The position numbers were made by a program, and so were the translations under genes. From positions 1 through 11,238 of the forward strand of contig JAEWFU010000266.1 of NCBI GenBank assembly GCA_023388675.1: a stretch of DNA of 11,238 nt, written 5' to 3'. Below, piece after piece: positions 1-7,340 of the stretch (its first letter is position 1; each line of letters starts with the position of its first letter). The DNA is from Pseudomonadota bacterium. Lineage in GTDB: Bacteria > Pseudomonadota > Alphaproteobacteria > Rhizobiales > Rhizobiaceae. The notes beneath the pieces were generated by a model. It was not told where the DNA came from. It searched no databases and saw nothing but the letters and a program-made list of their open reading frames with translations.

Positions 1-1583
1 GCGCGATTGGCGTTCTGCTTGATGTTCATGATGTCGGGGAAGGACTGGTCCGAAGGCCGGTGGTTGGCCAGCAGCAGGTCCGACGCCATGATGATGGCGG
101 TGAGCACATTGTTGAAATCGTGCGCGATGCCGCCGGCAAGCTGCCCCACTGCCTGCATCTTCTGGCTCTGGGCCATCTGGGCCTCGAGCGCCTTCTGCTC
201 GGTGGTCTCGACGGCGTAGACGATCGCCGCTTCCTCTGCCCCTTCACCCGAACTGGCATCGGCAACGGCACTTACATAGAAGCGGATATGCCGCTCTTCG
301 TTCTCCGGCAGCACCGTGTCGATGGGGGCAATGTCGGCCTGCCGCGCACGGGCGCTGGCCAGCGCTGTCTCGAAGGCCGCGCGGTCGCGCGGATGGATGA
401 CGGTCTCCAGCTTGATCCGACGATCGAGCATGTCGCGGTCCACGACGGTTGCGAACAGCGAGAGGAACGGCGCATTGGTGCGCAGGATCCTGCCGTCGCC
501 ATCGACGCCGGCGATCGCCATCGGCGTCGAATTGAAGAATCGCGTGAAACGCACCTCGGAGGCGCGCAGGTCCGCCGAGGCATCCTCGCCCTGGTTGCGG
601 TTGAGCACGATGGTGCGCGACGGCCCCGGCGCGCCTTCACGGCTGGCGGTCACGCGGTGCATGAAGCGCACCGGCACCGCGGCGCCCGAAACCGTCGACA
701 GATCGAGGTCGATCACGGCGTTGCGCGTCGAGCCCGGGTCGGCCTTGACGGAGTTGATCAGCGCCATGCCGTCGCCGGCCACGATCTGCGACAGCGTGGT
801 CGCCCCCGGCGTGAAGCTGGCGAGGTCGATGCCCAGCCATTCGGCAAGTGTCGCGTTGATATAGGTGACCCGTCCCGAGGCGTCGGCCGCGAAGAACCCC
901 GCAGGCGCGTGGTCGAGGTGATCGATCGCCTTCTGCAGGTCCAAGAAGAAGCGCTCCTGCTCGGCGCGCTCCGCAGAAATGTCGGCGATCTGCCAGGCCG
1001 ACAGAGGCTGGCGGTAGCCCGGCACTTTAAACGTTCGCGCGCGCACGCGATACCAGTGCGCACCGGGTTCGGCCCCGGGCCGGACCGAGCCGTTCAGGCG
1101 GAATTCGCCATCGCCGGCAATGCCGTCGCGCAATCCTGCGGCAAGTCTGTAGACGGTCGGCGAAGCCTCGGGGCTGTCGGAGAGAAGACCCTCAATGGTG
1201 CGCACGTCGGCCGCGGAAGTCGCGCCCGTCATGTCGGCATAGGCGCGGTTGGCATAGATCACCCTGCCCTTGATATCGGCGACGATCAGCCCCTGCCCCA
1301 TCGTGTCGACGAAGGCGCGCGACAGCTCGTCCGCAGTCGAGCGCGGCGCGACGTGGATGAACCCGATTGCCGCCGTGAACAGGAATCCGACGCCGATCAT
1401 TGCAAGCACGCCGAGGAGGCCCAGCAGGAACGGGTCGCCGAGCCGGTCGCGGAAGATCGTGAAGATCAGCGCCGCAAAGATCAGCACCACGATGAAGATG
1501 AGCAGTCGGGTTATCGCGCCGGGGCGCGTGCTCTGGTCAACGATCGGTGCGGGGCGGGTTTCGCCGCCGGTTTGTGTCGCCAT
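1..1583 (-). CDS. cckA: Hybrid sensor histidine kinase CckA, N-terminal part (gene continues beyond left edge)
   Basis: CckA is the membrane-bound hybrid kinase that passes phosphate through ChpT to CtrA (and CpdR) in the alphaproteobacterial cell-cycle relay. Reading the complement from 1583 gives 527 uninterrupted codons with no stop before the edge. Residues about 27-44 and 52-74 are two membrane helices. About three PAS-like sensory segments follow (near 85-200, 215-330 and 345-460). The phospho-acceptor block then appears: residues around 475-500 read [19 protein letters not shown], placing the phospho-histidine at H488. This wording is characteristic of CckA. The ATPase and receiver domains lie outside the window. 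I chose the ATG at 1583 because AGGA sits five bases before it; an in-frame ATG at 1601 would add six residues but has no ribosome binding site. Family identity is near certain, the exact start less so. Confidence 0.93.
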   Translation of the reverse strand, partial: MATQTGGETRPAPIVDQSTRPGAITRLLIFIVVLIFAALIFTIFRDRLGDPFLLGLLGVLAMIGVGFLFTAAIGFIHVAPRSTADELSRAFVDTMGQGLIVADIKGRVIYANRAYADMTGATSAADVRTIEGLLSDSPEASPTVYRLAAGLRDGIAGDGEFRLNGSVRPGAEPGAHWYRVRARTFKVPGYRQPLSAWQIADISAERAEQERFFLDLQKAIDHLDHAPAGFFAADASGRVTYINATLAEWLGIDLASFTPGATTLSQIVAGDGMALINSVKADPGSTRNAVIDLDLSTVSGAAVPVRFMHRVTASREGAPGPSRTIVLNRNQGEDASADLRASEVRFTRFFNSTPMAIAGVDGDGRILRTNAPFLSLFATVVDRDMLDRRIKLETVIHPRDRAAFETALASARARQADIAPIDTVLPENEERHIRFYVSAVADASSGEGAEEAAIVYAVETTEQKALEAQMAQSQKMQAVGQLAGGIAHDFNNVLTAIIMASDLLLANHRPSDQSFPDIMNIKQNANR

Positions 1584-1840
1584 TCGTTTCCTGCCTGCCA
1601 TGACCGCGCGGCCCAAGGATCGGTCCGGCATACATCATGGCTGTCTGCAACTGCAAGGGCGGTGGCGCGGCGGTCCACGCTTCATGCCGATGCCGGCATG
1701 TTTCGCTCAAGTTTCACCGGGAAACCGGCCCGCCAGCCGGACGGCGGCGCTTGCCGCAGCCAACTGCGCCGTCTACTGTTTGCGCCGGCAGGGTCCAGGA
1801 GAAGCACGCGGCCGGTAAGCGGCAGTAAAGGGAATGCGAC

Positions 1841-2638
1841 ATGCAGGCATGGTTGGAGAGTGTGGCCGGTCCGGATTATGCGCCGGCACTGATGTGGACC
1901 GTGGTGGGCCTCATCGTTCTACTGGTTCTGCTGATCGTGATCCGGATCGTACGCGGCTTCACATTCGGCACGTTCGTCGCCGGTGGGCGCAATCGCAAGG
2001 CGCGCCTCGCCGTGATGGATGCCACCGCCGTCGACAGCCATCGGCGGCTGGTGCTGGTGCGGCGTGACGATGTCGAGCATCTGATCCTGATCGGCGGACC
2101 GAGCGACGTTGTCGTGGAGCAGAACATCCGGCTCCTGCCGCCGGCGCGCAAGGCGGAAGAGATGTCCGTGGTCGCGCAGCCGCCTGCCGCCCCTGCCCAG
2201 CCTGTGGTCGAGCGGCCTCGCGTGCCGCAAACGGAACCGGCCTTCCGCGCCGCGCCACCGCGCCAGCAGCAACCCGTGCCGCAGAGGGCGCCGATCCCCG
2301 AACCCGCGCCTGCTGCCCCGGAACCCGAGCCGCGGTTCCCTGCTTCTTCGTCCAACGGTCCCGCCGCGCCGCAGCCTCAGCAGCCGGCACAACCTTCGTT
2401 CCCACCCGCGCCCACGCCGACCGTTCAGACACTTCGGCCGGTCGTTGCCGAACCCGTGCCGGAAGCGGCGCCGCATCAGCCACAATCGGCAAGGGTAGAC
2501 GACCTCGACGACGCCCTGCTCGAGGAACTACAAGTCACGCTGGACAGCGACCAGCGTCGTCCGGCTACCGTCAGCCCGGAAATCTCGCTCGACGACGAGA
2601 TGAGCAGGCTGCTGGGAGATCTTTCCGGCAAGCGGTGA
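1841..2638 (+). CDS. FliO-like membrane protein with proline-rich tail
   Basis: The 265-residue protein has a single N-terminal membrane helix at about residues 14-37. It is followed by a compact domain (about 40-100) with the run RRLVLVRRDDVEHLILIGG, the pattern of the FliO/MopB family. FliO helps assemble the FliP export-gate complex of the flagellum. Classical FliO proteins are roughly half this length; here a proline/alanine/glutamine-rich linker (about 105-215) leads to a short acidic-hydrophobic C-terminal segment (about 218-265, LDDALLEELQ and ISLDDEMSRLLGDL). The start is supported by AAGGGA about eight bases upstream. No flagellar genes are nearby: the neighbours are cckA (divergent) and dksA (convergent). 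A flagellar role is therefore not established, and I leave the symbol empty. The fold assignment is fairly secure; the function is inference. Confidence 0.75.
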   Translation: MQAWLESVAGPDYAPALMWTVVGLIVLLVLLIVIRIVRGFTFGTFVAGGRNRKARLAVMDATAVDSHRRLVLVRRDDVEHLILIGGPSDVVVEQNIRLLPPARKAEEMSVVAQPPAAPAQPVVERPRVPQTEPAFRAAPPRQQQPVPQRAPIPEPAPAAPEPEPRFPASSSNGPAAPQPQQPAQPSFPPAPTPTVQTLRPVVAEPVPEAAPHQPQSARVDDLDDALLEELQVTLDSDQRRPATVSPEISLDDEMSRLLGDLSGKR

Positions 2639-2692
2639 AGACCGAAGGCATCATGTGCCGGAAGGCCTCCTCCGCCACGTCGACGCAAGACG

Positions 2693-2717
2693 AAAAAAAA
2701 AGCGGCTTCAAGCCGCT
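2693..2717 (-). terminator. Rho-independent terminator of dksA
   Basis: The plus strand shows nine A residues running into AGCGGCTTCAAGCCGCT (2701-2717). Read on the minus strand, this is a 7-bp GC-rich stem with a 3-base loop followed by a run of about nine T. It begins 12 bases after the dksA stop codon, as expected for an intrinsic terminator. In the opposite direction the stem lacks a clean T run, so it would terminate the convergent FliO-like transcript only weakly. Confidence 0.9.
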
Positions 2718-2729
2718 GAGTGTCTTGCC

Positions 2730-3146
2730 TTAATCGTCGCGGTAAACCTTCTCGCGACGCTCGTGGCGCTCCTGCGCTTCGATCGAAAGCGTCGCGATCG
2801 GCCTCGCGTCGAGCCGCCGCAGCGCGATCGGCTCGCCGGTTTCCTCGCAGTAGCCATAGGTGCCTTCGTCGATCCGCTGCAACGCCGCGTCGATCTTGGA
2901 GATCAGCTTGCGCTGGCGATCGCGCGCGCGCAACTCGATCGCACGGTCCGTCTCGGATGAGGCACGGTCGGCGAGATCGGGAAGGTTTGCGTTTTCCTGC
3001 TGCAGGATTTCGAGAGTTTCGCGCGCTTCGCGCAGTATGTCGCTTTTCCAGGTAATCAGCTTTGCCCGGAAATAAGCCTTCTGACGCTCGTTCATGAACG
3101 GTTCGTCTTCGGTGGGGACGTAATCGGCTTGAACGGTAGTTGACAT
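2730..3146 (-). CDS. dksA: RNA polymerase-binding transcription factor DksA (single-cysteine form)
   Basis: DksA binds in the secondary channel of RNA polymerase and, with ppGpp, adjusts transcription of rRNA, amino-acid and stress genes. The 138-residue protein has the long coiled coil (about 30-95) with the conserved tip triplet D60-R61-A62, followed by the globular region containing YGYCEETGEPI and RRLDARP. E. coli DksA holds zinc with four cysteines; here only the first remains (C100), with T103, S121 and A124 at the other three positions. Single-cysteine DksA variants that still function are known from alphaproteobacteria. The start at 3146 gives the usual MSTT-type N terminus and family length; the frame is open 53 codons further upstream, but that stretch does not resemble DksA. 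The gene has a candidate promoter at 3180-3208 and its own terminator. Confidence 0.95.
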   Translation of the reverse strand: MSTTVQADYVPTEDEPFMNERQKAYFRAKLITWKSDILREARETLEILQQENANLPDLADRASSETDRAIELRARDRQRKLISKIDAALQRIDEGTYGYCEETGEPIALRRLDARPIATLSIEAQERHERREKVYRDD

Positions 3147-3179
3147 TCGACTCAATCCCAAAACTTCAGTCCGGGCGCC

Positions 3180-3208
3180 TATATATTCGCGGGTCAGGGG
3201 CCGCACAA
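3180..3208 (-). promoter_or_regulatory. Candidate sigma-70-type promoter of dksA
   Basis: On the minus strand TTGTGC (3208-3203) is followed after exactly 17 bases by TATATA (3185-3180). This resembles the housekeeping -35/-10 pair, with about four of six matches in each element. It would start transcription near 3173, giving a leader of about 27 bases before the dksA ATG. This is pattern matching by eye and the start site is unproven. Confidence 0.45.
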
Positions 3209-3418
3209 GCGCAAAGACAAGGGCATTCACGCATTTGTCAAAGCGATTCGCTCGGCCTCCAACAATGCCGCAATGCCTGCTTACACTGCGGTTTCGCAAC
3301 GCCACCGGCGCGGAATCCTATCCCTTGGGTGGAGTTGCGCGACATCGGCCGGGCGGCTAAATCCGAACGGGTGGGCCCGGTTTCGCCATTCCGGCAGGGT
3401 CGGAACGGTGAGGTTTCC

Positions 3419-3919
3419 ATGTCCCGGCTCTATCTCCTGCGCCACGCGAAGGCAAAATGGGCCGAGCCCGGCTCTCGCGACTACGACCGCGCTCTGGAGC
3501 TCTCCGGCAAGGCCGATGCCGACAACATCGCCGCCTCCATGCTGCTTGCGGGCCACATGCCGGACCGCGTGCTGTGCTCCGGCGCCAGGCGTGCGCGCGA
3601 AACCTGGGAGGTCGCCTCGCGGCATCTTCTGGTGGCCGATGTCCGCTACATGGATGAACTCTACAGTTCGGATGCCACCGGCTATCTCGACATCATCCGC
3701 AGCGCCGGCGACGGCTCCGTGCTGGTCGTCGGCCACAACCCGATGATGGAGGACCTTGCCATAGCGCTGTCGCGCGGTGGCGAGAAAGTCGCACTGGCAA
3801 CCTTAGCTGGAGGCTTTCCCACCTGCGGGCTGGCGGTGATCCGGTTTTCCACGCCGCTTGACGCCATCGCGCCGGAAGACGGCTATCTGGAGGAGTTCGT
3901 CGCTCCGCGCGACCTGTGA
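3419..3919 (+). CDS. sixA: SixA-type phosphohistidine phosphatase (histidine phosphatase superfamily)
   Basis: This small cytoplasmic phosphatase (166 residues) belongs to the RHG/phosphoglycerate-mutase-like superfamily. The catalytic motif LLRHAKAKW carries the phospho-accepting H9 with its partner R8. SGARRARETWE (about residues 56-66) supplies further phosphate-binding residues, and VVGHNPMM contains the second histidine, H106. The length matches SixA, which in E. coli removes phosphate from histidines of signalling proteins (first described for ArcB, later shown for the nitrogen-PTS carrier NPr). The ATG at 3419 is preceded by GAGG with five bases spacing. The frame is open upstream to 3140, but that part resembles no protein. 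The gene is divergent from dksA across a 272-bp spacer. Its substrate here is unknown. Confidence 0.88.
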   Translation: MSRLYLLRHAKAKWAEPGSRDYDRALELSGKADADNIAASMLLAGHMPDRVLCSGARRARETWEVASRHLLVADVRYMDELYSSDATGYLDIIRSAGDGSVLVVGHNPMMEDLAIALSRGGEKVALATLAGGFPTCGLAVIRFSTPLDAIAPEDGYLEEFVAPRDL

Positions 3920-4018
3920 TGATCGGCGCTCGCCCAACTCACGTGATATTGCCGACGGCCCTTTTCAATCCGGGCTTGCAGCACCTATATCGGCGTCCAT
4001 GAGCACGAGACATTCTCC

Positions 4019-5485
4019 TTGGCTGCCCTGACAACCATCGGCGACGAAGCGCGCATAGCGCTCGACACGCTGACCGGCCGGGCGGCGGGGCTGGTCTCGC
4101 CGTCGTTGCGGCTCGGCGTTACGGGTCTGTCGCGCGCCGGGAAGACGGTTTTCATCACCGCGCTGGTTCACAACCTGGTCCATGGCGGCCGGCTGCCGCT
4201 CTTCGACGCGCAGAAAAGCGGGCGCATCTCGCGCGCCTATCTCGAACACCAGCCGGACGATGCCGTGCCGCGCTTCCAGTACGAGGATCATGTCGCGGCC
4301 CTCGTCGACCAACGGATCTGGCCGGATTCCACCCGCGCGATCTCCGAACTGCGTCTGACCATCGATTACGAATCCGCATCGGGGTGGGGACGGCTGTTTT
4401 CGCGCGGGCGGCTGTCGCTGGACGTCGTCGACTATCCCGGTGAATGGCTGCTCGACCTGCCGCTTCTCGGCAAGGACTATGCCGATTTTTCCCGCGATGC
4501 CTGCGACCTCGCCCGGCTGCCGGTGCGCGCGGACCTTTCCGCGGAGTGGGCGGCGCTCGCAGGCGCCGTCGACCCCGATGCACCGGCCGACGAGATGACC
4601 GCGCGGCGGCTGGCCGAGAGCTTCGCCGCCTATCTCAAGGCCTGCAAGGAGGACGAGCGGGCACTGTCGACCCTGCCGCCCGGCCGGTTCCTGATGCCCG
4701 GCGACCTCGAAGGCTCCCCCGCGCTGACGTTCTCACCCCTGCCGGAACTCGGTGGTGAACGGGCCAGGCCCGGCTCGCTGCGGGCAATGATGGAACGGCG
4801 CTACGAGGCCTACAAGACACATGTCGTGAAACCGTTCTTCCGCGAGCATGTCGCGCGGCTCGACCGGCAGATCGTGCTGATCGACGCCATGCAGGCGCTG
4901 AATGCCGGCCCCGAAGCCATAGCCGACCTGGAGCGCGCGCTCACCGAGATTCTCGCCTGTTTCCGGCAGGGCCGCGGCAACATGCTGACCGGTCTGTTTT
5001 CCCGACGCATTGACCGCATTCTGATCGCAGCCACCAAGGCCGATCACATTCATCATGAAAGCCACGACCGGCTCCAGGCTATCGTGCGTCGGCTCGCCGA
5101 CCGGGCGATCGAGCGCGCGAGTTTTTCCGGCGCGGAGGTCGACGTGCTCGCCATGGCGGCTGTGCGTGCCACGCGCGAGGGCACGGTCAAGCAGGGCCGC
5201 GACACCCTTCCAGTCATCATCGGCACGCCTATCGCCGGTGAACGAATCAATGGCGACACCTTTGATGGTGAAACCGAAACGGCGATATTTCCCGGTGACT
5301 TGCCTGAAAAAGCTGATGCCGCGTGGAAAGATTCCGGGAACGGAAACGCCGACATTGCCCCGATCCGGTTCGTGCGCTTCCGTCCGCCGAAGCTGGAGAG
5401 AACCGCCGAGGGCCTGACCCTTTCGCTCCCCCACATCAGGCTCGACCGCGCCCTGCAATTCCTCATCGGGGACCAGCTCGCATGA
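4019..5485 (+). CDS. ycjX: YcjX family P-loop protein
   Basis: YcjX proteins are Ras-like P-loop NTPase-fold proteins; in E. coli ycjX lies next to ycjF and is part of the heat-shock response, but the cellular role is not settled. The product (488 residues, full family length) has the Walker A motif GLSRAGKT at residues 36-43 and the DYPGEWLLDLPLL motif from about 138, taken as the Walker B/switch region. Downstream, LDRQIVLIDAMQALN and LIAATKADH, a G4-like TKAD motif, are also visible. No ATG fits the N terminus: the frame has a stop at 3944-3946 and the only plausible initiator after it is TTG at 4019, without a clear Shine-Dalgarno sequence. A weak promoter-like pair (TTCAAT at 3964, TATATC at 3986) lies just upstream. 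The stop overlaps the next start as ATGA, indicating a coupled operon. Confidence 0.9.
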   Translation: MAALTTIGDEARIALDTLTGRAAGLVSPSLRLGVTGLSRAGKTVFITALVHNLVHGGRLPLFDAQKSGRISRAYLEHQPDDAVPRFQYEDHVAALVDQRIWPDSTRAISELRLTIDYESASGWGRLFSRGRLSLDVVDYPGEWLLDLPLLGKDYADFSRDACDLARLPVRADLSAEWAALAGAVDPDAPADEMTARRLAESFAAYLKACKEDERALSTLPPGRFLMPGDLEGSPALTFSPLPELGGERARPGSLRAMMERRYEAYKTHVVKPFFREHVARLDRQIVLIDAMQALNAGPEAIADLERALTEILACFRQGRGNMLTGLFSRRIDRILIAATKADHIHHESHDRLQAIVRRLADRAIERASFSGAEVDVLAMAAVRATREGTVKQGRDTLPVIIGTPIAGERINGDTFDGETETAIFPGDLPEKADAAWKDSGNGNADIAPIRFVRFRPPKLERTAEGLTLSLPHIRLDRALQFLIGDQLA

Positions 5486-6555
5486 AGGAACCAAGACGCC
5501 CCGCGGCCTTCCGCATCGAGCCGGCGAGCAAACCGGAACCCCGCCCCAAGACCGATGCACCGCGCGCGCCCCGCGCCGTGAAGGCCGAAGCGGCGGTCGT
5601 CACGCCCGCCGAGATCGATATTTTCGACGAGCCGGAAGCCGCGATCGCGGAGCCACCGCCGGCCTCACCGCCGCGCAAGCGTTCCAGGCTCGGCGCGATC
5701 TTCATCGCCGCGCTCGGCATCCTCGTTTCGATGGCTTTCGGGCTGTGGACGGAAAGCCTGATCCGCGAACTCTTCGCGCGTTCCGACTGGCTCGGATGGC
5801 TTGCCGCCGGCGTTGCCACGGTCGCGGCTCTCGCGCTGGCCGTGATCCTTGCGCGCGAGCTGGTGGGTCTCGCCAGACTAAATTCCGTGGAATCATTGCG
5901 GCGGCGTGGCGCCGACGCGCTTGCCCGCAACGATGGCCGGGAGGCCCGAAAGGTGGTGAGCGAACTGACACGCTTCGTCTCTGCAAGACCGGAGACGGCC
6001 GCCGGCCGCCGCGCGCTTGCCGAACTCGAGGACGATGTCATCGACGGCACGGACCTTGTCCGCCTCGCCGAAAGGGAACTGCTGGTGCCGCTCGACGCCC
6101 GTGCACAGACGCTGATCCTCGACGCGGCCAAGCGCGTCTCGGTCGTCACCGCGGTCAGCCCGCGGGCGCTCGTCGACATCGCCTATGTGCTTTTCGAGGC
6201 CGGCCGTCTGATTCGGCGACTGGCCGAACTTTACGGCGGACGTCCTGGCACTCTGGGTTTCATCCGGCTGGCGCGCGACGTGCTTGCCCATCTGGCCGTT
6301 ACCGGCGCGATTGCGGCGGGTGACGAGTTTGTCCACCAGATCGTCGGCCAAGGGCTGGCCGCGAGGCTTTCGGCCAAGCTCGGCGAAGGCGTTGTCAACG
6401 GCATGATGACGGCGCGAATCGGCGTTGCGGCCATGGAAACGGTGCGCCCTCTGCCCTTCAGCGCAGCGAGACGGCCGGGTATGACCGATTTTCTCGCGGC
6501 TCTCACGACTTTTGTGCGCAGGAAGAACACACCGGAAACCAAAAGCGGCGAATGA
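5482..6555 (+). CDS. YcjF/TIGR01620 family (DUF697) inner-membrane protein
   Basis: The 357-residue protein starts with a charged, proline-rich cytoplasmic segment (1-68). Two membrane helices follow (about 70-90 and 103-125), separated by a short loop, and then a long C-terminal DUF697-type domain. In that domain SVESLRRRGADALARNDGREA, GRRALAELEDDVIDGTDLVRLAERELLVPLDARA and the later glycine/alanine-rich hydrophobic stretches (about 230-325) are typical of YcjF-like proteins. The function is unknown; constant pairing with ycjX suggests the two work together at the inner membrane. The ATG at 5482 lies inside the ycjX stop (ATGA), so translation is probably coupled. The frame is open further upstream, but that part is the shadow of ycjX. 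Confidence 0.88.
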   Translation: MKEPRRPAAFRIEPASKPEPRPKTDAPRAPRAVKAEAAVVTPAEIDIFDEPEAAIAEPPPASPPRKRSRLGAIFIAALGILVSMAFGLWTESLIRELFARSDWLGWLAAGVATVAALALAVILARELVGLARLNSVESLRRRGADALARNDGREARKVVSELTRFVSARPETAAGRRALAELEDDVIDGTDLVRLAERELLVPLDARAQTLILDAAKRVSVVTAVSPRALVDIAYVLFEAGRLIRRLAELYGGRPGTLGFIRLARDVLAHLAVTGAIAAGDEFVHQIVGQGLAARLSAKLGEGVVNGMMTARIGVAAMETVRPLPFSAARRPGMTDFLAALTTFVRRKNTPETKSGE

Positions 6556-6612
6556 ACTTGCGTCTTTTCGCGCCTTCGACCATTCTCCGCGCAGAGACGG
6601 GTAGACGAAGCG

Positions 6613-6634
6613 TTAACCATTCTTCGCCATGGTT
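6613..6634. promoter_or_regulatory. CtrA-like half site inside a small inverted repeat
   Basis: TTAACCAT at 6613-6620 is identical to the eight-base half site reported for CtrA in alphaproteobacteria. Its AACCAT is repeated in inverted form as ATGGTT at 6629-6634, giving 6-bp arms around an 8-base loop. It lies about 40-60 bases before the ATG of the exported protein at 6674, a promoter-proximal position. A chance match of eight bases is quite possible, so binding is a hypothesis only. Confidence 0.3.
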
Positions 6635-6673
6635 TGCCTCGCTGTCCCAGTCAAGCTGTAGCCGGGTGTCCCG

Positions 6674-7216
6674 ATGATCGCACGCGCATTTCTGACCGCA
6701 TTCCTGCCGCTTGCGGCTGCCTCCTTGGTTGCTGCGCCCGCGCTTGCGTCCGAGAAGGACAAGCGCTTCTTCAGCAAGGTTCAGGGTGAATGGTCCGGGC
6801 CGGGCGAGATCGTGGCAGGCAAATACAAGGGCACCCGCTTCAACTGCAACTTCAAGGGCGCAACGCCTGACGGCAAGCTCGGCATGTCGCTCGATGGCGG
6901 CTGCCGCGTCGGCCTGTTCACGCAGAAGATGTCCGCCAGCATCGAGCATAAAGGCCGACAGGGCTATCGCGGCACCTTCATGGATGGCGCGCTCGGCGAA
7001 GGGCTCGACGTCGTCGGCGGTGATGTCAGCAACGGCAAGGTAGTGCTGACGCTCAACCGCAACCAGTTGAACGGCGCCATGCTGGCCCGCCTGCCTGACG
7101 ACGACACCATGCACGTCACCGTCTCTGTCAAGGTCGACAAGCAGATGGTGCCCGTCATCGGCATGAACCTGAAGCGTGTGGATACCCGCGCAGTCGGTTC
7201 GGTCAGCAACCGCTGA
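6674..7216 (+). CDS. Exported protein of unknown function
   Basis: I do not recognise a named family. The 180-residue product begins with a standard Sec signal peptide: positively charged start, hydrophobic core at about 5-20, and APALA before a likely cleavage between residues 25 and 26. The mature part (about 155 residues) is hydrophilic, rich in glycine and beta-prone stretches. It has only two cysteines (C58 and C77), which could form a disulfide in the periplasm. A periplasmic small beta-barrel or lipocalin-like fold would fit the pattern of short strands separated by glycine turns (GEWSGPGEIVAGKYKGT, GYRGTFMDG), but this is speculative. The Shine-Dalgarno sequence is weak (GGGTG about seven bases upstream). 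It lies alone between the ycjF-type gene and the Kef gene. A possible CtrA half site lies upstream. Confidence 0.8.
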   Translation: MIARAFLTAFLPLAAASLVAAPALASEKDKRFFSKVQGEWSGPGEIVAGKYKGTRFNCNFKGATPDGKLGMSLDGGCRVGLFTQKMSASIEHKGRQGYRGTFMDGALGEGLDVVGGDVSNGKVVLTLNRNQLNGAMLARLPDDDTMHVTVSVKVDKQMVPVIGMNLKRVDTRAVGSVSNR

Positions 7217-7302
7217 TTCTCCTCGGAAGGGCTGTCCTCCCGGCTTTCGGCTGCCTATTCCCTCTCGTCCGTCATCCGCATACTAATAGCTCCTGATACC
7301 AC

Positions 7303-7321
7303 GCGCGGAGCGGTTCCGCGC
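7303..7321. repeat. Perfect 7-bp hairpin in the leader of the Kef antiporter gene
   Basis: GCGCGGA (7303-7309) and TCCGCGC (7315-7321) are exact inverted copies around the 5-base loop GCGGT. The hairpin ends 7 bases before the ribosome binding site GGGAG (about 7329-7333) of the Kef gene. There is no T run, so it is not an obvious terminator for the upstream gene. It could be an operator, an mRNA-stabilising stem or chance in GC-rich DNA. Confidence 0.5.
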
Positions 7322-7340
7322 AAACGTCGGGAGACAAGGC

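Noticed and set aside
1584..1840. Short inverted repeats (1684-1699 ATGCCG/CGGCAT; 1711-1725 GTTTC/GAAAC; 1725-1740 CCGGC/GCCGG) and a tandem CTGCAA pair (1645-1656) in the cckA divergent spacer
   Set aside because: Arms of 5-6 bp in GC-rich DNA are expected by chance. No convincing promoter or TTAA-type CtrA site was found in this spacer.
60..1892. 610-codon plus-strand open frame across the cckA region
   Set aside because: Its translation is arginine/histidine-rich and resembles no protein. It is the antisense shadow of cckA, whose real frame on the minus strand has clear membrane, PAS and HDFNN features.
3147..3418. Possible N-terminal extension of sixA from 3140, or a small gene in the dksA-sixA spacer
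   Set aside because: The extension does not look like protein, and the conserved SixA start at 3419 has its own ribosome binding site. I see no independent small gene.
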